Shown one piece after another: positions 8,195 through 15,519 of a stretch of DNA of 31,031 nt. The stretch is from Betaproteobacteria bacterium (GTDB taxonomy: Bacteria; Pseudomonadota; Gammaproteobacteria; Burkholderiales; Burkholderiaceae). The stretch lies in NCBI GenBank assembly GCA_009921765.1, contig RFXC01000018.1:1-31031 (forward strand), written 5' to 3'. The notes below the pieces were generated by a model. That model ran no database searches and was not told where the DNA came from. It saw only the letters and a program-made list of their open reading frames with translations. The position numbers were made by a program, and so were the translations under genes. Within the stretch, counting starts at the first letter, position 1, and every line of letters begins with the position of its first letter.

Positions 8195-9169
8195 TCAATC
8201 GGCTTTGATTTGGGCCCGCTTCACCACGTCGGTCCACTTCGTCAGGTCCGCTTTCAGATAGCCTGAAAACTGCTCGAGGGTGGCCACCGAGGCAACGCTC
8301 ATCCCGCTGGCGGTCAACGCAGTTCGCATGCTCTCGCTCACCAGCGCGCGGTCAATCTCGGCGCGCAGGCGGCGAAGCACCGCAGGTGGGGTTGCACGCG
8401 GCGCAAGAATGCCCAGCCACTGATCGGCCTCGAAGTCTTTGACGCCCGACTCGGCCATGGTGGGCAGGTCGGGCAAGGCCGAAAATCGTTGGTTGCCGGT
8501 CACTGCGATTGCGCGTACCGCGCCGGCACGGATCTGTGGCAAGGCCACGGCTGCGTTGGCGAACAGGATGTCGACATGACCGGCAATCAGGTCGGTGATG
8601 GCCTGGGGCGCGCCTTTGTAAGGGATGTGCGCAATGTCCAGGCCCATGGTGAATTTATAAAGCTCAGTGGCCAGATGGGCAGGTGAGCCGATGCCTGCGG
8701 AGGCGTAAGAGAGCTTGCCGGGACGCGCACGAGCCAGCGCGGTGAGCTCCTGAACGCTTTTGGCGGCCAGTCCGACGTTGACCACCACGACAGAGGGCGC
8801 ATAGGCAACAGCAGCCACCGGCGCGAAATCATTGGCGACATCGAAGGGAAGCTTCTGCCCCAGGGCGGCATTCATATTGATCGCCGAGGTCGTGAGGGTG
8901 AGGGTGTAGCCATCCGGCGGAGCCTTCGCTGCCAGATCGGCGCCAATCACCCCACCGGCACCGACCCGGTTGTCGACCACAAAGGGCTGACCCATATTGG
9001 CCTGCAATTCCTTTGCTACAGCCCGTGCGGCAATGTCCACCAACCCGCCGGCAGGCCAGGGAACGATCATTCGCACCGGTTTGACGGGATAGTCCTGCGC
9101 GACCGCCGAGAGTGAACAACAACCTGCGATGAGTGCGATGGCAAGGTGACGGACTGAGAAATGGTTCAT
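8195..9169 (-). CDS. Bug/TctC-family solute receptor
   Basis: A Bug receptor of 324 residues. Two ATGs are possible, 9178 and 9169; the second is chosen because AAGGAA (9179-9184) touches the first ATG but is nine bases from the second, and the signal peptide MNHFSVRHLAIALIAGCC begins there. Landmarks are YPVKPVRMIVPWPAGG, the DNRVGAGGVIG loop, APPDGYTL, IAHIPYKGAPQA and KWTDVVKRAQIK at the C-terminus. It lies 66 bases after the reductive dehalogenase homologue and 32 bases before the arylsulfatase, all on the minus strand. By position it is the receptor for whatever those enzymes handle, possibly an aryl sulfate or halogenated aromatic acid; that link is inference. Confidence 0.94.
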   Translation of the reverse strand: MNHFSVRHLAIALIAGCCSLSAVAQDYPVKPVRMIVPWPAGGLVDIAARAVAKELQANMGQPFVVDNRVGAGGVIGADLAAKAPPDGYTLTLTTSAINMNAALGQKLPFDVANDFAPVAAVAYAPSVVVVNVGLAAKSVQELTALARARPGKLSYASAGIGSPAHLATELYKFTMGLDIAHIPYKGAPQAITDLIAGHVDILFANAAVALPQIRAGAVRAIAVTGNQRFSALPDLPTMAESGVKDFEADQWLGILAPRATPPAVLRRLRAEIDRALVSESMRTALTASGMSVASVATLEQFSGYLKADLTKWTDVVKRAQIKAD

Positions 9170-9235
9170 GGGTGACATTTCCTTTGGACGAAGAGGCCCG
9201 GGATCGTTTGAAGCCTCGGTTCGGTTCTACACCCC

Positions 9236-11434
9236 TCAGCGCGCGGGGGAGCTCGCAGGTTTCACCGGGATGGCCGCAAGCCGGGCGCGGGCTCGCTCAA
9301 CCGACTCGGCTGCCGCATAGGCAGCGAGGCCCGCCTCACGATCCACGGGAACCACCGTGTCTAGCGTGGTACCCCCGGCCGGCTGCAGTTCGGGCGGAAA
9401 CATCGCAAGCTTCTGCCGATCACCGAGGCGAATCCGCTCAAGATCGAGATCACGCTCGTTGATGCCCGCAAGCGGGCGCTGAGCGACGCCATCGACCACC
9501 TCGAGATCAAACCACCAGCGTTTGACCGGATTGCGCATACCATGCCCGACCGCGTCGTCATCAGCCGCGATCGCGGGTGCGAGTTCGGGATGCTCGATCG
9601 ACAGCCACATGAGGCGCTCCGCCTCCACTGTGTCTTCGCGATTCCAGGGGCAGGTTTTCATGCAGCGGCCACAGGCCGAGCCTTTCATGTTGGTGACGCG
9701 ATACTTGGTGCACTTTTCGACATCGGCCTTCCAGATCTCGTAGCCGTTGAACATGACCTTGGGTCCGAACGGAATCGCGTTGCACGGACACTCACGCGCG
9801 CACTTTCGGCATGCCTCGCAAAAAGACTGCAGGTTGAAGTCGATCGGCTGGTCGACCGCCATCGGCAGATCGGTGGTGAACACAACGCTTTTCGAACGCG
9901 GGCCAATAAAGGGATTGAGAATCGTGTCACCGATTCGGCTCACTTCGCCCAACCCCGCCATCAGGATGGCCGGGTTGTGAATGACCTCCGAGTGCGCATT
10001 GGAATGTGAGCGAGCGGAGTAACCCATGCGCCGACAGTGCGCAGCCATGATCCCGGCGATCTCTGCGCCTCGCATGTAGGCGCGCATCGACTGCGAGGCG
10101 GAGATCCAGTCATCGCCCGAGGCACCCTCCATGGTCTCGAAGCCCTGGTCGATCAGCATCACCACCGCATACCGGTGGTAGGCGGCAATGGGCTTACCCT
10201 CCACTTCGTCGTGCGAGTAGTACATCCAGGGCTCGGCCCGGCAGATGCCGACGAAATCGGCACCCAGGAAATAGCCCAGCGCCTTGACCGCCTGCGCGTT
10301 GACGAGGGGGTCGGAGAGATCGCCGCCAATGCCTGTGGGCACGAGCGGCTCGCGCGCTCCCTGTAGCGGCACCATCCCGGCGATGAGCGGTTGCATGCCG
10401 AGCGCGTAGGGGTGCTTCATGGGAAACCGCATCCGTTCACGCCTGGCTTTCTCGCCGAGATCGCCGGCCTGTGCACGCTTGAAGAAATCGGCGCGCTTGG
10501 GCACCCGCACGATCGCCTCGTCTTCGACCAGGGTCGTGGGGCGGTCTCGTCGGGCAATTCGCTCCATGGGATATCGGCCCAGGTGAAGCGGTCGCCGCTC
10601 GAGTTCGGCGTCCCACCATGCAGGGCGGGTCCCGTGCCGACCCATCACGACCTCTGGATTGCCTGGCGTGAGAGACCCTGTCGGATCGAGCGGACGATCT
10701 GATTCGAACGACAGTTCGGTGGTAACGACCGACAGCCTGAAACCGCGACTGAGGTAGGGCGCCGCGAGCCGCCCCCCCTCTGAGCGAGCAACCCCTGCAC
10801 GCTGCGCAAGCCTTGCCAGATGTACGGACGACGCCCCTTCGGCATGCCCGGTAGCGGAGAAACCCATCCGCCTGAGATAGCCCGACAGAACCGCCGCCAG
10901 TTCGGTCGCACGAAGATCGGTGCGCGCCGAGTTGCTGCCCGCAATCCAGGCTTCCCCCGGATCGCCTGCGTGCGGTTCGCGCCCAAACTCAACCAGGATC
11001 ACGAGCGCATGGGTATGCCCGGGAATGGGCTCTGCGAGCCAGTCGTCGGTCTCCATCCGGCAGCCACCCACGATGCTGGCATCCAGAAAATAAGCCGAGG
11101 CTTTCAAGTTGGCCGCCCGCAATGCGGGATCGTCTGGAATCGGCGCCCGACCGGCCGCCACCGGGCCGGTGAGATGGCCTCTGAACAGGCCGAAGTACTC
11201 ACCCAACACATGCGCAACCGCCGCGGTGCCCAACGCCCGCTGGTCTGACGGGGGCACCGCCGTGCGATCGACTTCGCACGACGGCACACGCGCCAGCGCC
11301 TCAAGCGCAAGCGGGCCCAGATGAAATACTCGGTCACGGTGGCTGTATAGGCGCATGGCGACTGGATCTCGGATGACGGTCAGCCCGCGAGCATACGCCT
11401 GGCGAGCAAATCGGCCTCGGTGGGAAATGCCCAC
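9236..11434 (-). CDS. Cytosolic-type reductive dehalogenase homologue (cobalamin/2x[4Fe-4S]) with internal duplication
   Basis: A 732-residue protein resembling the soluble, catabolic reductive dehalogenases (NpRdhA/BhbA type) and the QueG fold. Two ferredoxin-like cluster motifs are clear: Cys539, 542, 545, 549 (CEACRKCARECP) and Cys575, 588, 591, 595 ending CGRCMKTCPWN. The central cobalamin-binding module (about 375-530: KALGYFLGADFVGICRAEPW, later RRMGYSARSH and IGDTILNPFIGPRS) is echoed in the N-terminal half (about 105-240: KASAYFLDASIVGGCRMETD, RRMGFSATGH), a visible tandem duplication. There is no Tat signal and no RdhB anchor gene, so it should be cytosolic. No C-terminal flavin/2Fe-2S reductase domain is present, so electrons must come from another protein. 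The start is uncertain: the GTG at 11434 lacks a clear ribosome site and an ATG at 11356 is an alternative. Catalytic residues were not assigned; another reductive or demethylating role remains possible. Confidence 0.85.
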   Translation of the reverse strand: MGISHRGRFARQAYARGLTVIRDPVAMRLYSHRDRVFHLGPLALEALARVPSCEVDRTAVPPSDQRALGTAAVAHVLGEYFGLFRGHLTGPVAAGRAPIPDDPALRAANLKASAYFLDASIVGGCRMETDDWLAEPIPGHTHALVILVEFGREPHAGDPGEAWIAGSNSARTDLRATELAAVLSGYLRRMGFSATGHAEGASSVHLARLAQRAGVARSEGGRLAAPYLSRGFRLSVVTTELSFESDRPLDPTGSLTPGNPEVVMGRHGTRPAWWDAELERRPLHLGRYPMERIARRDRPTTLVEDEAIVRVPKRADFFKRAQAGDLGEKARRERMRFPMKHPYALGMQPLIAGMVPLQGAREPLVPTGIGGDLSDPLVNAQAVKALGYFLGADFVGICRAEPWMYYSHDEVEGKPIAAYHRYAVVMLIDQGFETMEGASGDDWISASQSMRAYMRGAEIAGIMAAHCRRMGYSARSHSNAHSEVIHNPAILMAGLGEVSRIGDTILNPFIGPRSKSVVFTTDLPMAVDQPIDFNLQSFCEACRKCARECPCNAIPFGPKVMFNGYEIWKADVEKCTKYRVTNMKGSACGRCMKTCPWNREDTVEAERLMWLSIEHPELAPAIAADDDAVGHGMRNPVKRWWFDLEVVDGVAQRPLAGINERDLDLERIRLGDRQKLAMFPPELQPAGGTTLDTVVPVDREAGLAAYAAAESVERARARLAAIPVKPASSPAR

Positions 11435-11535
11435 GGCTTAGCCCGTATACTTTGCCCCACCACAATGCGGTGTCAACCGCGTGCGCGCACGCCGGAATCG
11501 CCGAATCGCTCCGAGGCGCAACAGAAGGGGTTCAG

Positions 11536-12093
11536 ATGTCCGCCGTGCTGCTGGAGTCATTTGCCAAAGCCGCCGAGGAGGCAGGCTTTCGCGCCTGGGT
11601 GGTTCCTGCCGGGGGAGCGCAGGCCATCTCGGAGCTGTTCTGCCTGATCCACATCGATCAGCCTGGGCGCAACTATGTAGTGCACGGCATGTTTCCCGAT
11701 GAGCTGTCCGGCGCATTCGGTGCCGAACGCTCGCCCGACGATATTGCCTTTCTGCAGCTCACGCTTGCACTTCCGTTCACGGTGGAAGCGTCCGCTTCAC
11801 CCGACACGGCGCTTCTCCTGCACAGCCTCAATCTGCTGACGCCAATCGGCCAGTTCATTCTGAGCGATGATGAGGGGCTGATCGTGTTCCGGTCGATGCT
11901 GCCGCATACAGAGCGCAACTTGCCTGTTCCGCTGGTGGTCGAAGCCATCCGAATGACGCGATTCTTCGTAACCGAATTCTTGTCAATCATCGAACCGGTC
12001 GCGCAGGGCGTAAAGACCTGTCGAGAGACCCTGGACGAACTCGCGCTCCGGGGTGTCCGCCTGCCCACCGTAGCCGCCATCCAGCGAGCATGA
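11536..12093 (+). CDS. YbjN-like / class I chaperone-fold protein, first gene of a type III-like cassette
   Basis: A 185-residue protein with no firmly recognised name. The ATG at 11536 has AAGGGG (11525-11530) five bases upstream; the frame extends further back to 11452 without a ribosome site. The pattern of a strand-rich middle (FCLIHIDQPGRNYVVHG), a line such as NLLTPIGQFILSDDEG followed by LIVFRSMLPH and a long final helix (VVEAIRMTRFFVTEFLSIIE) resembles YbjN and type III secretion class I chaperones, which share an alpha/beta fold. It has no signal peptide or membrane segment. The CesT-type chaperone gene follows after 16 bases, then the large membrane-active protein. A partner or second chaperone for that protein is the likeliest role; this is inference from fold-like features and position. 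Confidence 0.6.
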   Translation: MSAVLLESFAKAAEEAGFRAWVVPAGGAQAISELFCLIHIDQPGRNYVVHGMFPDELSGAFGAERSPDDIAFLQLTLALPFTVEASASPDTALLLHSLNLLTPIGQFILSDDEGLIVFRSMLPHTERNLPVPLVVEAIRMTRFFVTEFLSIIEPVAQGVKTCRETLDELALRGVRLPTVAAIQRA

Positions 12094-12109
12094 CCGGCAG
12101 CCCCCCGCC

Positions 12110-12592
12110 ATGAGCAGCCAGGACGCCATCAATCATCTCCTCGCCCGTTTTTCGTCGGTCCTGCATATTGCACCCCCGCTCACGCTCGACGCGGCCGGCG
12201 TATGTGCTTTCGCGTACAACAACGAGGCAAGCATCGCGGTCGAGGTCCCGGAACAGTCCTCTCAGGTGTATCTGATCGGAACGGTCATGCCGAAACCCGC
12301 GCACGAGGGCGCTGCGCTGGCGGCGCTTTACGAACGTCTTCTCAAACTCAATCTCTTCAGCAGCGACATCCGCGGCGCAAGCATTGCGCTCGATCCGCAT
12401 TCGGGGGAAGTGCTGCTCTGTTATCAGCATCCGGTTTCGGCGCTCGACGAGACCGGTTTTTACAACCTCCTCACGCATTTCACCCAGACGGTCCAGGCGC
12501 TTCGAGTAAGCCTGGATCAGGCCTCGGCATCCGCTGAAACGGGACACCTGGATCCTCTGGGATCAGCACGGTTTTTCAATCAGCGCGCCTGA
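12110..12592 (+). CDS. CesT-family type III secretion chaperone
   Basis: A 160-residue protein with the layout of class I (CesT/Tir-type) type III secretion chaperones, small dimeric cytosolic proteins that hold an effector ready for export. It starts with a helix (INHLLARFSSVL), then the characteristic PPLTLDAAGVCAFAY, a strand pair (SIAVEV, VYLIGTVM), a helix with ALAALYERLLKLNLFSSD, a strand GASIALDPHSGEVLLCYQHP and a C-terminal helix FYNLLTHFTQTVQALR. Length (usual 110-160) and mildly acidic character fit. It sits 16 bases after the YbjN-like gene and eight bases before the 642-residue protein, the standard chaperone-then-effector arrangement. No secretion apparatus gene is in the window. 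The family call rests on pattern recognition without a profile search. Confidence 0.75.
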   Translation: MSSQDAINHLLARFSSVLHIAPPLTLDAAGVCAFAYNNEASIAVEVPEQSSQVYLIGTVMPKPAHEGAALAALYERLLKLNLFSSDIRGASIALDPHSGEVLLCYQHPVSALDETGFYNLLTHFTQTVQALRVSLDQASASAETGHLDPLGSARFFNQRA

Positions 12593-12600
12593 GCGAGCCC

Positions 12601-14529
12601 ATGTCGTCCCTCTTTCCTCCGGTGACCAGCCGATCGACGATCAGCGGTGGACCGGCGTCTGCGCAGTCGTCGCGACTGTCTGCATTGACCCCTGTCGGGG
12701 CTCCGCAGCCGGTGCGGCGGCTAACCGCCCTGCCGCGCGTTTCGGTCGGCAACCTCGCGATGGTCGGTCCGCCCGCTCAGACGCTCAGTGCGAGCCGCAT
12801 CACGCAGCGCACGGACGCCACTGCGCGCCTGTCGGGCCAGGTCGCGCAAATGACGGATACCGCCCTGCAGGTCGCCGATGGAGTGGTCAGTCAGCCGATC
12901 GCCGTCGCTGACCTGGCGCTCTCTATGAGCTATCAGGGCATCCAGCGAGGCGCAGAGCACGCTGGGCGAGCGGGGGCTGAAAGTCATCAGGGCCCAAGCA
13001 CAGCCAGCGACGTGGGCGAGCTGGTTGGCATCGCGTTCGCTGGAATCGACACGGCGCTATCGATTTATTCGCTCAAAAAAACGGCACGCGCGAGGAACGA
13101 TGCAAACGGGGAACTGGTCCGCTATCAGGCTGAAGCGACCGCCTTCGAAGAAAAGCTTCAGGCCCGTAGCCGCGTCGACCAGGCCCTCACAACAACCCGG
13201 GCCGATCTGGCGCAATGCCAGCCTGTTCAAACCGAATACACCGACCAGGTCGCAAGCTGGAAACAGGCGCTGATGCAGCTCGAATCCGAATATCGCCAGA
13301 TCGCGCCCGACCGTGGTGATCCGCTTCAACGCAGCCGCGCTACGTTGTTAATGCCGGGGATAAAGGATCGAGTTATCAAGCTGGGGCAAGATATCGAATC
13401 GCTCCGGACCAAGCTTCAGGACCCTGAGCGCACTTTTCTTCAGGAGAGACGAGCGCAAATTGCCGGTCAACCGGGACAGGACGCCCGCATCCACCAGCTC
13501 GACGCGTTCGAGCGCCGACAGGTCCTGGCCGACCAGATCAACGCACTCACGACAGATCAGCAGGTGCTCACCGACGAGCTCCGGGGAATCGGGGCGTCTG
13601 CGCAACGCCACGCAATCGCCCTGCAAGCGCGCGCTGAGGCACGGCGCGACACCGCAGAATCTGCCATCAATGTCGCGCGCGCTGGCACTGGCCTGGTTCG
13701 GTCTGCGCTTGAAGGTACGCAGGCTACCATCTCGCTTGCGGGTGGCACGTCGGGCAGCGGATTGGTCGCGGCCTCGCACGTCGCCGGGACGCTAGCAGGG
13801 GGCCTCGCGATCGTGGCGGGCGGTGCCGCAATCGGCATTGCGGCATATCGGTTGAACAAGGCCTCGCAGCGTCGTGACGCCATCGAAACCGCGCTCGAAA
13901 CGGCGCGGGGGCAGTCAAACAGCGAAGTGATCAACCGCGCCGGACGGCATGCCGTCGAGCGTCGCTCCGCTCAGATCAACACCTCGAAGTGGAACATCGT
14001 AAAGGGCATATTCGGAATCGTCGGGGGGTCGCTCGCGATCGCGGCCATCACGGCCACCGGCGTGGGTGCGCTTGCGCTGGGCATCGCCGCGCTGGGTATC
14101 GGCATTGTGTCGGCAGCAACCAGCATCGGCACACTCGTCTATGGCTATCGCCAGGGGAAACGCGACGTTGCGCTTCGGAATGAGGTCGGCACGGAACAGG
14201 CGCGCACTGCAGCCCTTGAGGCTTACAAGACCAAGGCGCGCGACGCCGCGGTCGAAGCGGGCGAACCCATACCAACCGATGAAGCGCTAGAGAAACTCGC
14301 TCACGAATCGCTGATCGAGAGCAACCCTTACTATGCAATTCATGTGTTGGCTGAGTCGCTCACTCGAGCCGATACGGACCCCGACCGAAACGCCGCGCTT
14401 GAGTTCCTCGCGGCATCAGGGCTCACTGAATCGCGGCTGGAACAGATACGACTGCTGTCGACAGAGCATGCAACAGAAGAAACCCGAGAGCTTCTCAAAA
14501 AATCAATCGAATCGCACCTGCTTGGCTGA
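12601..14529 (+). CDS. Candidate type III effector or translocator-like membrane protein with coiled coils
   Basis: A 642-residue protein of unrecognised family. Residues 1-71 are rich in Ser, Thr, Pro and Ala and contain no Asp or Glu, as in type III secretion signals. Residues about 160-235 and 255-360 are charged, Gln/Glu/Arg-rich helices with heptad-like spacing. A Gly/Ala-rich hydrophobic segment covers about 387-416 (AGGLAIVAGGAAIGIAAY) and a longer one about 466-514 (GIFGIVGGSLAIAAI, then GALALGIAALGIGIV), enough for three membrane passes. A charged helical tail follows. No Sec signal is present. Coiled coil plus central membrane hairpin recalls pore-forming translocators (YopB/SipB) and Inc-like effectors, but no sequence match is claimed. 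The chaperone gene ends eight bases upstream. A membrane-inserting secreted protein is the best inference; a toxin or phage-related protein is the alternative. Confidence 0.65.
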   Translation: MSSLFPPVTSRSTISGGPASAQSSRLSALTPVGAPQPVRRLTALPRVSVGNLAMVGPPAQTLSASRITQRTDATARLSGQVAQMTDTALQVADGVVSQPIAVADLALSMSYQGIQRGAEHAGRAGAESHQGPSTASDVGELVGIAFAGIDTALSIYSLKKTARARNDANGELVRYQAEATAFEEKLQARSRVDQALTTTRADLAQCQPVQTEYTDQVASWKQALMQLESEYRQIAPDRGDPLQRSRATLLMPGIKDRVIKLGQDIESLRTKLQDPERTFLQERRAQIAGQPGQDARIHQLDAFERRQVLADQINALTTDQQVLTDELRGIGASAQRHAIALQARAEARRDTAESAINVARAGTGLVRSALEGTQATISLAGGTSGSGLVAASHVAGTLAGGLAIVAGGAAIGIAAYRLNKASQRRDAIETALETARGQSNSEVINRAGRHAVERRSAQINTSKWNIVKGIFGIVGGSLAIAAITATGVGALALGIAALGIGIVSAATSIGTLVYGYRQGKRDVALRNEVGTEQARTAALEAYKTKARDAAVEAGEPIPTDEALEKLAHESLIESNPYYAIHVLAESLTRADTDPDRNAALEFLAASGLTESRLEQIRLLSTEHATEETRELLKKSIESHLLG

Positions 14530-14559
14530 ACGCAGGCAGCGAGCCCTCCGCTTCCAGCC

Positions 14560-14982
14560 ATGAATCCCGCCGCCATCGCTTCGCACCCCTGGGCCTATCC
14601 GGTGCTCGAGATCATCCATGTGCTGGGTATCGCCATGCTGCTCGGCAATCTTTTTCTGGTTGAACTCCGTGTTTGGGGGCTCGGTCGGGCGCTACCCATA
14701 CAGCCGCTCGCATCACTCTGCCTGCGTCTGGCTGCGATCGGCGCCGCCCTGTGCGTGACCAGCGGCGTGCTGATGTTTGCCTCGCAGGCAGCCGACCTGC
14801 TTGCCAACCGGGTCTTCACGCTCAAGATGCTGATGCTCACGGCCGCAGCGAGCAACGCGGTATGGTTTCATCTGCGCGGCTCGCTCACGCGGCTGGACCT
14901 CACGGCGCGGCTGAGCGCGCTTGCCTCCATGCTGATCTGGATCGCCATTGTTTCGCTGGGCCGCTGGATCGGTTATTCCTGA
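14560..14982 (+). CDS. Small four-helix inner-membrane protein (DUF6644/DUF2214-like)
   Basis: A 140-residue, very hydrophobic protein with four predicted membrane helices at about 14-35 (LEIIHVLGIAMLLGNLFLVE), 52-74, 83-101 and 118-137. It opens with a short MNPAAIASHPWAYP segment, and the His in the first helix (IIHVLG) and Lys in LKMLML are features I associate with DUF6644-like membrane proteins. The ATG at 14560 follows the previous stop by 30 bases. The exported DUF6152-type protein starts 22 bases downstream, a pairing I recall from other Burkholderiales, so the two probably work together. The function of the family is not established; a heme or metal role is possible but not shown. 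Confidence 0.7.
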   Translation: MNPAAIASHPWAYPVLEIIHVLGIAMLLGNLFLVELRVWGLGRALPIQPLASLCLRLAAIGAALCVTSGVLMFASQAADLLANRVFTLKMLMLTAAASNAVWFHLRGSLTRLDLTARLSALASMLIWIAIVSLGRWIGYS

Positions 14983-15004
14983 TGATGAAAGGAGTCGGTC
15001 TTTC

Positions 15005-15499
15005 ATGATTGCAAACACGGTTTCGAATCGCAGGCAGGTTGTGGGCGGCCTCGCCGCGCTCGCGCTTTCGTCGCACCCGGTCGCCTGGGCTCATCACGGC
15101 TGGAGCAGCTTCAACCAGGATCAGCCGCTCTATCTGGAAGGCTTTGCGCGTCAGGTGCGCTGGCGCAACCCGCACGCCGAATTCATGCTCGAACCCGCTC
15201 CCGGCATACAACTGCCGCCCGACCTTGCCCGCCGCAGCGTGCCAGCCCAGTCGGCGCCGGTCGATGCTGCGCAACTGCTCGCACGCTCGAGCCTGCCCGC
15301 CCGGCAGGCTGCCCGCTGGGAAATCGAGCTCGCGCCGCTTTTTCGAATGTCGCAATGGCAGGTGCCCGAGATTCGCGAGGGCGAGCGCGTGGCGGTTGTA
15401 GGCTTCGGTCTGCGCGAGCAAGGCGCAACCCCGCTCCTGCGCGCGGAGTTCCTGTTTCTTCAGACTCGCGCCTTCCCGATGCGCTCGAGCCCGGCCTGA
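15005..15499 (+). CDS. Exported DUF6152-type protein
   Basis: A 164-residue protein with an export signal: Arg9-Arg10 followed by a hydrophobic stretch (VVGGLAALALSS) and a likely cleavage after AWA at residue 29, leaving mature protein beginning HHGWSSF. The twin arginines suggest Tat export, although the motif is imperfect. The mature start HHGWSSF and the later LYLEGFARQVRWRNPHAEF are hallmarks of the DUF6152 family, a small beta-barrel-like periplasmic protein of unknown function. The ATG at 15005 has AAAGGAG (14988-14994) ten bases upstream, better than the in-frame ATG at 14948 inside the preceding gene. It is probably co-transcribed with the four-helix membrane protein. The two exposed histidines at the mature N-terminus could bind metal; that is speculation. 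Confidence 0.8.
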   Translation: MIANTVSNRRQVVGGLAALALSSHPVAWAHHGWSSFNQDQPLYLEGFARQVRWRNPHAEFMLEPAPGIQLPPDLARRSVPAQSAPVDAAQLLARSSLPARQAARWEIELAPLFRMSQWQVPEIREGERVAVVGFGLREQGATPLLRAEFLFLQTRAFPMRSSPA

Positions 15500-15519
15500 A
15501 TTGCCTCCGGAACCCCGTC

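Noticed and set aside
11444..11476. Possible sigma-70 promoter for the dehalogenase homologue: TTGACA (11476-11471) and TATACG (11449-11444) on the minus strand
   Set aside because: The spacing is 19-21 bases depending on the -10 chosen, too long for a normal promoter, so it was not listed.
11435..11535. Hrp-type or PIP-box motif before the type III-like cassette
   Set aside because: No TTCG-N16-TTCG or paired TTCGC boxes were found; only a TATACT word at 11446 that lacks a good -35.
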